Positions 1 to 5,132 of a stretch of DNA of 5,132 bases are shown piece after piece; positions within the stretch are counted from its first letter, which is position 1, and each line of letters begins with the position of its first letter. Source of the stretch: Spirochaetaceae bacterium (GTDB taxonomy: Bacteria; Spirochaetota; Spirochaetia; SZUA-6; Fen-1364). The translations under genes and the position numbers were made by a program. Below the pieces are notes generated by a model. It ran no database searches, was not told the origin of the DNA, and worked only from the letters and a program-made list of their open reading frames with translations. The stretch spans positions 1-5,132 of the forward strand of contig PMZS01000236.1 in NCBI GenBank assembly GCA_003170115.1, given 5' to 3'.

Positions 1-459
1 CTGGAGAGCGCGGGCATCGACGGGTACTACATCGGCGCCTGCGTTGTGAGCTACGACACGGCGACCTGCCGGGGGCGGTATGCCGCGGCCGGCCATCCCC
101 ATGGCCTCATCTTCGAGAAGGAAGGAAAGGGCCGCCGGCTGCGGGAGCAGATCGGCGCGCAGTCGCTTATGCTCGGGATGAGCGAAGCCTCCCGTTTCGG
201 TGAAGCGGAGTTCCAGCTCGGGCCGGGCGATTTCCTGCTTCTCACCTCGGACGGAATCATCGAGTCGCCCTGCGGCGACGGAACGCAATTCGGCATTCCC
301 GGCATTGCCGCCTTCTTTGCCGGCTATTCCGGCAACGCCCCGCTCGCGGATCTCCTGAATGAGGTCAGGAGACGCGGCGCCTCCTCGCCGCCGGTCGACG
401 ACGTGAGCGCCTTGCTGCTCGCACCAGCGCTTGCCCCCGGGCAGGGATTTCCACTATAG
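1..459 (+). CDS. SpoIIE/RsbU-type PP2C serine/threonine phosphatase, C-terminal part (5' end outside window)
   Basis: The reading frame is open from the first base and ends at TAG/TAA-type stop position 457-459, giving 152 residues of a longer protein. Seen: AAAGHPHGLIF at fragment residues 28-38 matches the 'AGHP' block of SpoIIE-type PP2C phosphatases. GDFLLLTSDGIIES (76-89) is the block with the metal-binding Asp (D84). VDDVSALLL (132-140) is the C-terminal DD(V/T) block (D133, D134). Known for the family: these enzymes remove phosphate from Ser/Thr on partners such as anti-anti-sigma factors, with Mn/Mg at the active site, and usually carry N-terminal sensor or membrane domains. Those would lie upstream, so the signal it reads cannot be told. 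Base composition is GC-rich like the next two genes. The family call is firm; the specific pathway is unknown. Confidence 0.88.
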   Translation: MESAGIDGYYIGACVVSYDTATCRGRYAAAGHPHGLIFEKEGKGRRLREQIGAQSLMLGMSEASRFGEAEFQLGPGDFLLLTSDGIIESPCGDGTQFGIPGIAAFFAGYSGNAPLADLLNEVRRRGASSPPVDDVSALLLAPALAPGQGFPL

Positions 460-524
460 TCCATCCCGCCATGCCACTCGAATGCGCTGTCCGGAATGCA
501 CGCCTCACGCCGATATTCAAGGGG

Positions 525-1175
525 ATGAGAAGGCTCTTTCCCCTCATTCTGCTGGTCACTGCCGCGGTTCTCGGAGCCGAGCCGGAGCTCGGAGGATTTG
601 CTTCGTGGTACGGCGGGAAGTTTCACGGCCGGCTCACCTCCAGCGGCGAGGTTTTCGACACCAACGAAATGACCGCCGCGCACCGCACACTCCCGTTCGG
701 AACGATGGTGAAGGTCACGAACCTCGACAACGGCAGATCCGCCGTGGTGAAGATCAATGACCGTGGCCCCTTCGTGGAGGGCCGGATCATTGACCTGTCC
801 CGGGCCGCGGCGGAGGAGATCGACATGCTCGGCCAGGGCGTGGCGCGTGTGTCACTTGATATCGTGGCGTTTGCCACGGACAAGGAAGTCTATGCAATCC
901 AGGTCGGCGCGTACGGGCTGGTGAAGAACGCGGAGAAGGCGCGCCTCGCCCTGGAGGCTGCCGGTTTCGTGGTCACGATCGAGAAGACCGGCCTGAGCGT
1001 GGCACGGGTGCTGGTACGGGGCATTCCCGCCCCTTCGCTTCCTGACACGCGCAAGAAGCTCGAGGACCTCGGATTCACCCAGTACCTCGTGAAAAAGGAG
1101 CGCACCGAAACACCGCGCATTTCGGGGCGGAGCATGATCCTGCCGGCAGCGCAGCCGGCCGCCGTGATGCCATGA
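525..1175 (+). CDS. rlpA: RlpA-like septal ring lytic transglycosylase/DPBB protein with C-terminal SPOR domain
   Basis: The product is 216 residues from ATG 525. Residues 1-18 (MRRLFPLILLVTAAVLGA) form a signal peptide. A double-psi beta-barrel follows at about 23-115: GFASWYGGKFHGRLTSSGE, then AAHRTLPFGT and INDRGPF. E42, H53 and D79 sit at the acidic/His positions conserved in RlpA catalytic barrels. A SPOR domain lies at about 122-190 (VYAIQVGAYGLVKNAEKA onward). In the family, SPOR binds denuded septal glycan and the barrel cleaves it, so an envelope role in separation or shape is expected. There is no lipobox Cys, so unlike E. coli RlpA this looks secreted or periplasmic, not a lipoprotein. 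An ATG at 471 is in frame, but it would put 18 residues, including charged ones, before the signal peptide, so 525 is preferred. Neither start has a well-spaced ribosome site (AAGGGG abuts 525). Confidence 0.85.
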   Translation: MRRLFPLILLVTAAVLGAEPELGGFASWYGGKFHGRLTSSGEVFDTNEMTAAHRTLPFGTMVKVTNLDNGRSAVVKINDRGPFVEGRIIDLSRAAAEEIDMLGQGVARVSLDIVAFATDKEVYAIQVGAYGLVKNAEKARLALEAAGFVVTIEKTGLSVARVLVRGIPAPSLPDTRKKLEDLGFTQYLVKKERTETPRISGRSMILPAAQPAAVMP

Positions 1176-1194
1176 CGCGCACTCTTCGGCCTCG

Positions 1195-1692
1195 ATGAAG
1201 TCCTCCCAGCGCATCGTCGGGTGGGGATTGGTCGCCCTGGGCGCCGTCAATCTCTTTGTCGGTGCCAGCCCGATCTTCCCCATCGGGATTGAGGCCTTCG
1301 TCCTCGGGGGCGCCTTCTTCGTCGCCGGGGCGTGGGTACTGGCGGGGAAGGAATTGCGGAGCACGATCCGCATGGGGCTGCGGGCATGGGGCGAGATGCG
1401 GAAATCCCACGGCGCGCGCCAATTCCCGCTTCGCCGGATCGGCCCATCGACTGTTCTTACTGACCCGCTCCTGCCCGTCCGCATCCTGAAGCTCGCACGG
1501 CTGGAGCACGGCACGTTGACCGTTGCGCAGGTGGCCATGGAGCTGAATGTGCCCCTGGAACAGGCGCAGGCCGGCCTTGATGAATGCGTTCGCGCGGGCA
1601 ACGCCCTCCCCGACTACGACATCCATCGCGGACTTGCCGTGTACACGTTCTCCGAGTTCACAGAGCCGGATCCGCAACGCCTCTCCGATTGA
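1195..1692 (+). CDS. Small membrane protein with winged-helix-like cytoplasmic tail, function unknown
   Basis: This 165-residue protein is not one I recognise by name. Seen: two hydrophobic stretches at about residues 8-24 (VGWGLVALGAVNLFVGA) and 31-50 (a Gly/Ala-rich helix) that look like a helical hairpin in the membrane. A basic linker follows (51-81). A segment at about 93-152 starts LPVRILKLAR, continues with LTVAQVAMELNVPLEQAQAGLDECVRAG and ends in AVYTFSEF. That pattern (helix, 'starts with T, hydrophobic, A, helix', recognition-like helix, beta wing) resembles the winged helix-turn-helix of short bacterial regulators or membrane-anchored proteins. DNA binding is inferred only. ATG 1195 is the only ATG start in this frame after the rlpA stop 19 bases upstream, so the gene is probably cotranscribed with rlpA. 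No Shine-Dalgarno is visible. The promoter of the following tRNA overlaps its stop codon. Confidence 0.7.
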   Translation: MKSSQRIVGWGLVALGAVNLFVGASPIFPIGIEAFVLGGAFFVAGAWVLAGKELRSTIRMGLRAWGEMRKSHGARQFPLRRIGPSTVLTDPLLPVRILKLARLEHGTLTVAQVAMELNVPLEQAQAGLDECVRAGNALPDYDIHRGLAVYTFSEFTEPDPQRLSD

Positions 1693-1717
1693 CAGCGAGA
1701 TTCCGCGCCGTTAAGAT
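1689..1717 (+). promoter_or_regulatory. Sigma-70-type promoter of tRNA-Arg
   Basis: A perfect -35 box TTGACA (1689-1694) is followed by a 17-base spacer and TAAGAT (1712-1717), four of six matches to the -10 consensus. Transcription would start near 1724, about ten bases before the mature tRNA 5' end, giving a short leader for RNase P. The -35 box contains the TGA stop (1690-1692) of the upstream gene, so the two genes are packed without spare sequence. Confidence 0.65.
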
Positions 1718-1733
1718 CACTTTTCGAGTTCCC

Positions 1734-1807
1734 GCCCCAGTAGCTCAGCTGGATAGAGCGACGGTTTCCTAAACCGTAGGTCGGATGTTCGAGTCATCTC
1801 TGGGGCA
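1734..1807 (+). tRNA. tRNA-Arg, anticodon CCT (reads AGG)
   Basis: A complete cloverleaf can be drawn by hand. The acceptor stem is GCCCCAG (1734-1740) with CTGGGGC (1800-1806) and discriminator A1807. The D stem is GCTC (1743-1746) with GAGC (1756-1759), with the usual AGCTGGATA loop. The anticodon stem is ACGGT (1761-1765) with ACCGT (1773-1777) around loop TTCCTAA, giving anticodon CCT at 1768-1770. The T stem is GGATG (1783-1787) with CATCT (1795-1799), including one G-U pair, around loop TTCGAGT. CCA is not encoded (AAG follows), so it must be added by the CCA-adding enzyme. Such tRNA 3' halves are common integration sites for mobile elements, and the sequence changes character right after this gene. 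Confidence 0.95.
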
Positions 1808-2046
1808 AAGATAATTCCCGATGCAAGAAAGAATTGTCGATAGCTGTTTACTGAGCCGCGTCGTCGCTTGAAGTCCTGTGAGACAAAAGATGTCAGAAAG
1901 CCAACAGAAGTGGCGCCTGAGGCGCTATGCCATTCCAAGTTGTTCAATATAGTTGCAACTTCCGCCGGTTGCCAAAACCGTAGCGCTTCTGTCTGTCTGC
2001 GCCCACGTCAGCCGCTGGAATGGCGGTCTTTGCCTGCTCTCTTGAG
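1808..2046. other. Gene-poor spacer after tRNA-Arg, at the composition change
   Basis: About 240 bases hold no reading frame with recognisable protein features and no integrase remnant in any frame that I could identify. An open frame of 60 codons from 1868 has no ribosome site and a composition that does not look like a protein domain. The spacer contains a short GC hairpin (1910-1928) and one copy of a 14-base sequence repeated inside the downstream toxin gene. Base composition is near 47% G+C in the first 60 bases, against about 67% in a sampled line of the genes to the left. It may be degraded island-end sequence. Confidence 0.5.
1910..1928 (+). other. Short GC-rich hairpin downstream of the tRNA
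   Basis: GCGCC (1913-1917) and GGCGC (1921-1925) form five G-C pairs around a TGA loop. The stem can be extended outward by G-U, T-A and G-U pairs. There is no T-run after it, so it is not a canonical intrinsic terminator. It could still end the tRNA transcript, or be a structural element in the possible island end. Confidence 0.3.
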
Positions 2047-2075
2047 TTGACAAGTGTATATGTTCATCGTATACA
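2047..2075 (+). promoter_or_regulatory. Strong promoter with overlapping operator-like inverted repeat (toxin-antitoxin operon)
   Basis: A perfect -35 TTGACA (2047-2052), a 17-base spacer and -10 TATACA (2070-2075) predict a start of transcription near 2081-2083. The inverted repeat TGTATA (2055-2060) with TATACA (2070-2075), nine bases apart, spans the spacer and covers the -10 box. Known: ribbon-helix-helix antitoxins of BrnTA type bind palindromes in their own promoter and repress it. Inference: the CopG-type antitoxin encoded just downstream binds here, so the operon is self-repressed and opens when antitoxin falls. Confidence 0.72.
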
Positions 2076-2081
2076 TTGCAT

Positions 2082-2402
2082 GTGAGCCTGCTCGACGAGT
2101 TCTTTGAAAGTCTTGAAGGCTTTCAGTGGGATGAAGGCAACTCCGAAAAGACCTGGGTGAGACATGAGGTGTCCCAGGCTGAGTGCGAGCAGTTATTCCT
2201 CAATCGACCGATTGTCGTAAGCTTTGACGAGGGCCATTCCAAGTTGGAACGGAGGTTCGTGGCGCTGGGGCGCGCCGACTCTGGTCGCCAACTAACTGTC
2301 GTTTTCACTGTTCGCGGCTCGTTGCTGCGAGTTATTTCAGGCCGGCCCATGAGCCGGCGAGAAAGGGGGATCTATGCCAAGCGCACGCAAACCAGTGCCT
2401 GA
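2082..2402 (+). CDS. brnT: BrnT-family (DUF497) type II toxin, RelE-like ribonuclease
   Basis: From GTG 2082 the product has 106 residues. It carries FQWDEGNSEKTWVRHEVS (about residues 14-31), the 'F-WDE-N---N--KH-VS' signature of DUF497. FVALGRADSGRQLTVVFTVRG (59-79) and LRVISGRPMSRRERGIYA (82-99) match the usual 'R--GR-D-GRLL-VVFT-R' and 'IRVISAR-AS-RER--YE' blocks. H28, R64, R83, R88 and R92/R93 (GTG numbering) are the His/Arg positions expected to handle RNA. Known for BrnT: a RelE-fold ribonuclease that blocks translation and is neutralised by BrnA. An alternative start is TTG 2076 (108 residues), but it lies inside or just before the predicted transcription start, while GTG 2082 falls on it, suggesting a leaderless message. 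No ribosome site precedes either. The gene overlaps the antitoxin by 29 bases. GC content is lower than in the genes left of the tRNA. Confidence 0.85.
   Translation: MSLLDEFFESLEGFQWDEGNSEKTWVRHEVSQAECEQLFLNRPIVVSFDEGHSKLERRFVALGRADSGRQLTVVFTVRGSLLRVISGRPMSRRERGIYAKRTQTSA
2362..2370 (+). promoter_or_regulatory. Ribosome binding site of the antitoxin gene, inside the toxin gene
   Basis: AAAGGGGGA lies three bases before ATG 2374, within the toxin's last codons. It is the clearest Shine-Dalgarno in the window and fixes the antitoxin start. The toxin has no comparable site, so the antitoxin is likely translated more efficiently than the toxin from the same message, as toxin-antitoxin operons require. 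Confidence 0.65.
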
Positions 2403-2742
2403 GTTCAAGTCAGAAGCCGAAGAACGCACCTTTTGGGAAGAGCACGATACGGCTGACTACCTGGACTGGTCGAGGGCAGAGGTCACCCAGTTTCCGAACC
2501 TCAAGCTGTCCACTTCCACAATCTCCCTACGGCTTCCGGCTCAGCTTCTCGCAGACTTGAAGCGCCTAGCCAACAAGCGTGATGTGCCGTATCAGTCGCT
2601 GCTCAAGGTGTATCTAGCGGAGCGGGTTGCAGCGGAAAGCGCTAGGGCACTGCCCAACAAGCCTTTGCGACGCTCTAAGTCGCATTCCTCGTCCAGAAGA
2701 CCCACGCGGTTTGCGAAAAGGGGTCACTCACAATCGAACTGA
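2374..2742 (+). CDS. brnA: CopG/BrnA-type ribbon-helix-helix antitoxin
   Basis: The product has 122 residues. The N-terminal half (PEFKSEAEERTFWEEHDTADYLDWSRAE, about 9-36) is the toxin-binding part typical of CopG-type antitoxins paired with BrnT toxins. FPNLKLSTSTISLRLP (40-55) leads into the ribbon-helix-helix: beta strand TISLRLP (49-55), helix A AQLLADLKRLANKRD (56-70), and helix B PYQSLLKVYLAERVAAE (72-88). Role: it dimerises, binds the toxin to block its active site, and represses the operon. Residues from about 92 to the end are a Lys/Arg/Ser-rich tail (LRRSKSHSSSRRPTRFAKRG) that goes beyond the usual end of the family near residue 90-100. It may add non-specific DNA or RNA affinity or be a result of sequence drift. 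The gene symbol is by family and position; antitoxins of this group are also annotated only as 'CopG family antitoxin'. Confidence 0.83.
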   Translation: MPSARKPVPEFKSEAEERTFWEEHDTADYLDWSRAEVTQFPNLKLSTSTISLRLPAQLLADLKRLANKRDVPYQSLLKVYLAERVAAESARALPNKPLRRSKSHSSSRRPTRFAKRGHSQSN

Positions 2743-2791
2743 GGCGATTGTCAGAGGCTCGATTCCGCCTCGCGCAGACAGGTGTGCATAG
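2743..2791. other. Short gap between antitoxin and primase-helicase genes with inverted repeat
   Basis: GAGGCG (2741-2746, starting in the antitoxin stop) and CGCCTC (2766-2771) could pair across 19 bases, or GAGGC (2754-2758) with GCCTC (2767-2771) across eight. There is no T-run, so no strong terminator. No good promoter is visible, which favours read-through from the toxin-antitoxin operon. A weak ribosome site AGG (2780-2782) lies nine bases before TTG 2792. Confidence 0.35.
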
Positions 2792-5132
2792 TTGAGCGAT
2801 AGCCATAGCAACGACGATAAACGTCGAACACTCGCCGAAAAGATATTTCAGGAAGAGCAACTCATTTCAGAAATACATGCTGCACTCGAACACCGCCGTG
2901 CCCTTGTTTCCTCTTTCAAGGAGCAGTTGGCAGCTATTGAGCCACATGCCGACCGACCGACTACGCTTGACGAAGGCGCACCCTCGACAACGGCAACGCT
3001 CTCAAGCGAGGAGAAAGTGCGGATGTTTCGCTCGCTGTTTCGCGGCCGAGAAGATGTTTTCGCGCGCCGTTGGGAGAGCCGCAAGACAGGAAAGGCTGGC
3101 TATTCGCCGGCTTGCGCGAACGAGTGGGATCCAGTGCTCTGTGGGAAAGCAAGGGGTCCAGGAAATTCCGGAAAGACAAACTGTCTTGAATGCTGTCAGC
3201 ATGCTTTCTTTCGCGTCACCGATGATGAAATAGAGAAGCATCTCAAAGGCCTTCAAGTCATCGGGGTATATCCGCTTCTTGCCGACGAAACATCTTGGTT
3301 TCTTGCCGCAGATTTCGACGATGGCGCGTGGCAGGAAGATGTCGCTTCGTTCCGTGAAACGTGTCGTTCACACGATGTTCCCGTCGCGATCGAACGATCG
3401 CGGTCTGGTAAGGGCGCTCACGCTTGGCTCTTCTTCTCCGAACCGGTCTCCTGCAGCCTCGCGAGGAATTTGGGGTGTTTCCTGATAACCGAAACCATGG
3501 TCCGTCGCCACCAACTTTCGATGTCGTCCTACGATCGGCTCTTCCCAAGCCAGGATACGCTCCCCAAAGGTGGCTTCGGAAACCTCATTGCCCTTCCCCT
3601 TCAACGGGAAGCGAGGGCGAAAGGCAATTCGGTATTCGTTGATGCATCATTCAGTCCCTACGCAGACCAGTGGACTTTTTTGTCGAATATTCAGCGCATC
3701 GATTCGAATCGTGTTCGAGAAATCGTTCAGGACGCCGGCCGTCGGGGCAAGGTGATGGGACTGCGAATGGTCGACACCGAAGAGGAACCCGACCAGACTC
3801 CTTGGAAACGACCTCCATCGGGCTACTCGGAACGGGTGTCCATGAACGAGACCCTTCCGCGCGAAGTTCACGCTGTCATTTCTCAACGCTTGTTTCTTGA
3901 ACGAAACGGTCTGCCCTCTCCTCTTCTCAATCAGATCAAGCGTCTGGCTGCCTTCCAGAATCCAGAGTTCTACAAGAGGCAGGGCATGAGGCTTTCTACT
4001 GCACTCACCCCCAGGGTTATTGCATGTGCCGAAGAGCTCTCCGAGCACATCGCCTTGCCTCGTGGGTGCCGGCCCGAAGTTGAGGCCTTGTTGAACGAGT
4101 ATGGCATCGCCTTTTCGGTCGCAGACAAGCGCGAGAAAGGAGCCGCGCTCGATTGCTGCTTCACGGGTACTCTCACTTCAAGTCAAGAACGGGCTGCGAA
4201 GGCCCTACTGGCTCACGACATAGGTGTCCTGGTGGCACCTCCGGGGACTGGCAAGACCGTCGTAGGGATTTTTCTGATTGCCATGCGGCGTCGAAACACG
4301 CTCGTTCTTGTTCATCGGAAGCCCCTCCTCGATCAATGGGTCGCACAAATTGCCTTGTTCTTGGACAAGGAACCGAAGGAAATCGGGCAAATCGGTTCCG
4401 GGAAAAACAGACCTACTGGCATGGTTGACGTTGCCATGATTCAGAGCCTGATTCGCCTTGGCCGCGTGGCTGACCTCGTGGCTGGCTATGGACACGTCAT
4501 CGTGGATGAATGCCACCACGTCCCTGCCGTTTCGTTCGAGCGCGTCCTTTCAGAAGTGAAAGCGAGGTTTGTCACGGGGCTTACTGCAACTCCACGTCGA
4601 CGGGACGGCCAGCAGCCGATCCTCCACATGCAACTCGGTCCTACGCGGTTCGCTGTCGATTCTCGAAACAAAAACGTACAACGCCCATTCGTTCAATCTC
4701 TCATTGTCCGCGAGACCGAGTTCACGATCAAACAACATGCTGAGCAAACTACTATCCAAGCGCTCTATTCGATGCTGGCAACCGATCGGGCCCGCAATAA
4801 CCTCATCTGTAAGGATGTAATCCAAGCCCTTAAAGACGGGCGCTCCCCGATCGTGCTCACGGAGCGACGCGAGCACCTGGAAAGACTGGCTGAGGAGCTG
4901 CGTGCGAACGTTCCGGATCTTGTCGTGCTCCATGGGACTATGAAAACGTCGACGCGTCGCGAGGCGCTTGCACACTTCGCCACGGCGCCCGACGGCAAGG
5001 CGCGGCTTCTCCTCGCGACAGGGCGTTACATCGGAGAAGGTTTCGACGACGCACGATTGGATAGCTTGTTTCTCGCCCTGCCGGTGTCGTGGAAAGGGAC
5101 GCTGATTCAATACTCGGGCCGTCTCCATCGTC
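2792..5132 (+). CDS. TOTE-type archaeo-eukaryotic primase fused to SF2 DExH helicase (3' end outside window)
   Basis: The frame is open from TTG 2792, directly after an in-frame TAG (2789-2791), to the window edge: 780 codons without a stop. Residues about 10-55 look like a coiled coil (KRRTLAEKIFQEEQLISEIHAALEHRRALVSS). FRSLFRGREDVFARRW (79-94) opens the primase part. C108, C117, C131 and C134 form a Cys4 zinc-ribbon-like cluster. FLAADFDDGAW holds D174 and D176, the metal pair of AEP primases. ERSRSGKGAHAW gives H210, and GGFGNLIALPLQ (260-271) is a further conserved block. After a linker (about 300-465) comes a superfamily II helicase: Walker A APPGTGKT (482-489, K488), DECHH (572-576), TGLTATPR (595-602), TGRYIGEGFDD (743-753) and QYSGRLHR (773-780). 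Known: domain databases call this family TOTE conflict-system primase, a predicted defence or conflict protein, and full homologs are longer. Inferred: it primes and unwinds foreign nucleic acid. The exact target and partners are not visible. Confidence 0.88.
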   Translation, partial: MSDSHSNDDKRRTLAEKIFQEEQLISEIHAALEHRRALVSSFKEQLAAIEPHADRPTTLDEGAPSTTATLSSEEKVRMFRSLFRGREDVFARRWESRKTGKAGYSPACANEWDPVLCGKARGPGNSGKTNCLECCQHAFFRVTDDEIEKHLKGLQVIGVYPLLADETSWFLAADFDDGAWQEDVASFRETCRSHDVPVAIERSRSGKGAHAWLFFSEPVSCSLARNLGCFLITETMVRRHQLSMSSYDRLFPSQDTLPKGGFGNLIALPLQREARAKGNSVFVDASFSPYADQWTFLSNIQRIDSNRVREIVQDAGRRGKVMGLRMVDTEEEPDQTPWKRPPSGYSERVSMNETLPREVHAVISQRLFLERNGLPSPLLNQIKRLAAFQNPEFYKRQGMRLSTALTPRVIACAEELSEHIALPRGCRPEVEALLNEYGIAFSVADKREKGAALDCCFTGTLTSSQERAAKALLAHDIGVLVAPPGTGKTVVGIFLIAMRRRNTLVLVHRKPLLDQWVAQIALFLDKEPKEIGQIGSGKNRPTGMVDVAMIQSLIRLGRVADLVAGYGHVIVDECHHVPAVSFERVLSEVKARFVTGLTATPRRRDGQQPILHMQLGPTRFAVDSRNKNVQRPFVQSLIVRETEFTIKQHAEQTTIQALYSMLATDRARNNLICKDVIQALKDGRSPIVLTERREHLERLAEELRANVPDLVVLHGTMKTSTRREALAHFATAPDGKARLLLATGRYIGEGFDDARLDSLFLALPVSWKGTLIQYSGRLHR

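Noticed and set aside
852..1601. Minus-strand open frame of 249 codons opposite rlpA and the membrane protein gene
   Set aside because: It spans two well-supported + strand genes, is Arg/Pro/Ser-rich as expected for antisense of GC-rich coding DNA, and shows no domain.
1811..1837. ATAATTC/GAATTGT pairing just after the tRNA as a terminator
   Set aside because: The stem is AT-rich and weak with a 14-base loop and no T-run.
1717..1947. Minus-strand open frame with the string MTRTSDLRFRKPSLYPAEL across the tRNA
   Set aside because: That peptide is the antisense translation of tRNA-Arg and is a familiar false gene call; the tRNA cloverleaf is complete.
1868..2050. Plus-strand open frame of 60 codons in the spacer after the tRNA
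   Set aside because: No ribosome site, no recognisable domain, odd Cys/Ser/Arg composition; kept only as a possible remnant because of the shared 14-base repeat.
2748..2780. T-arm-like string GGCTCGATTCCGCC between antitoxin and primase-helicase, suggesting a tRNA or tmRNA fragment
   Set aside because: No matching anticodon arm, D arm or acceptor half upstream, and the stem pairing is not that of a proper T arm.
2877..3233. Plus-strand frame of 118 codons at the beginning of the primase-helicase
   Set aside because: The other + strand frame (from 2792) carries the coiled coil, Cys cluster and primase motifs without a break, so this one is a shadow.
4550..5128. Minus-strand open frame of 192 codons opposite the helicase
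   Set aside because: It is the antisense of helicase motifs III-VI, which are clearly coding on the + strand.
1..5132. CRISPR array, insertion sequence or integrase gene
   Set aside because: No regularly spaced repeats, no terminal inverted repeats with a transposase frame, and no recombinase motifs were seen on either strand.

Overview
The window has two parts that meet at a tRNA gene. The left part (about 1-1733) is GC-rich; one sampled 60-base line is about 67% G+C. It carries three ordinary chromosomal genes on the + strand: the 3' end of a SpoIIE/RsbU-type serine phosphatase, an RlpA-like cell-wall protein (DPBB domain plus SPOR domain), and a small two-helix membrane protein with a helix-turn-helix-like tail. 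This is a bacterium with a peptidoglycan wall. The SpoIIE phosphatase beside a non-lipoprotein RlpA is loosely reminiscent of a GC-rich spirochaete, but no sequence here settles the taxon.

A complete tRNA-Arg (anticodon CCT, no encoded CCA) lies at 1734-1807. It has a clear sigma-70-type promoter that overlaps the stop codon of the preceding gene. Just after the tRNA, base composition falls (sampled lines about 47-48% G+C) and gene content changes to accessory functions. This is what an island integrated at a tRNA 3' end looks like, although no integrase or second attachment site is visible.

The right part (1808-5132) starts with about 240 bases without a convincing gene. Next comes a strong promoter (TTGACA-17-TATACA) with a TGTATA-N9-TATACA inverted repeat over it. 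It drives a type II toxin-antitoxin pair: a BrnT/DUF497-family toxin and an overlapping CopG-type ribbon-helix-helix antitoxin. After 49 bases, on the same strand, begins a long gene that runs off the right edge with at least 780 codons. It encodes an N-terminal coiled coil, a Cys4 zinc-ribbon-like segment, an archaeo-eukaryotic-primase-like domain (DFD, SRSGKGAH and GGFGNLIALP motifs), a linker, and a superfamily II DExH helicase (APPGTGKT, DECHH, TGLTATP, QYSGRLHR). This is the architecture of the primase-helicase labelled 'TOTE conflict system' in domain databases, a computationally predicted defence or mobile-element conflict family.

The likely reading is that the tRNA-Arg marks the left edge of a defence island, with a toxin-antitoxin module as first operon and a primase-helicase conflict gene transcribed with it or directly behind it. 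The 3' end of the helicase and any nuclease partner lie beyond the window.
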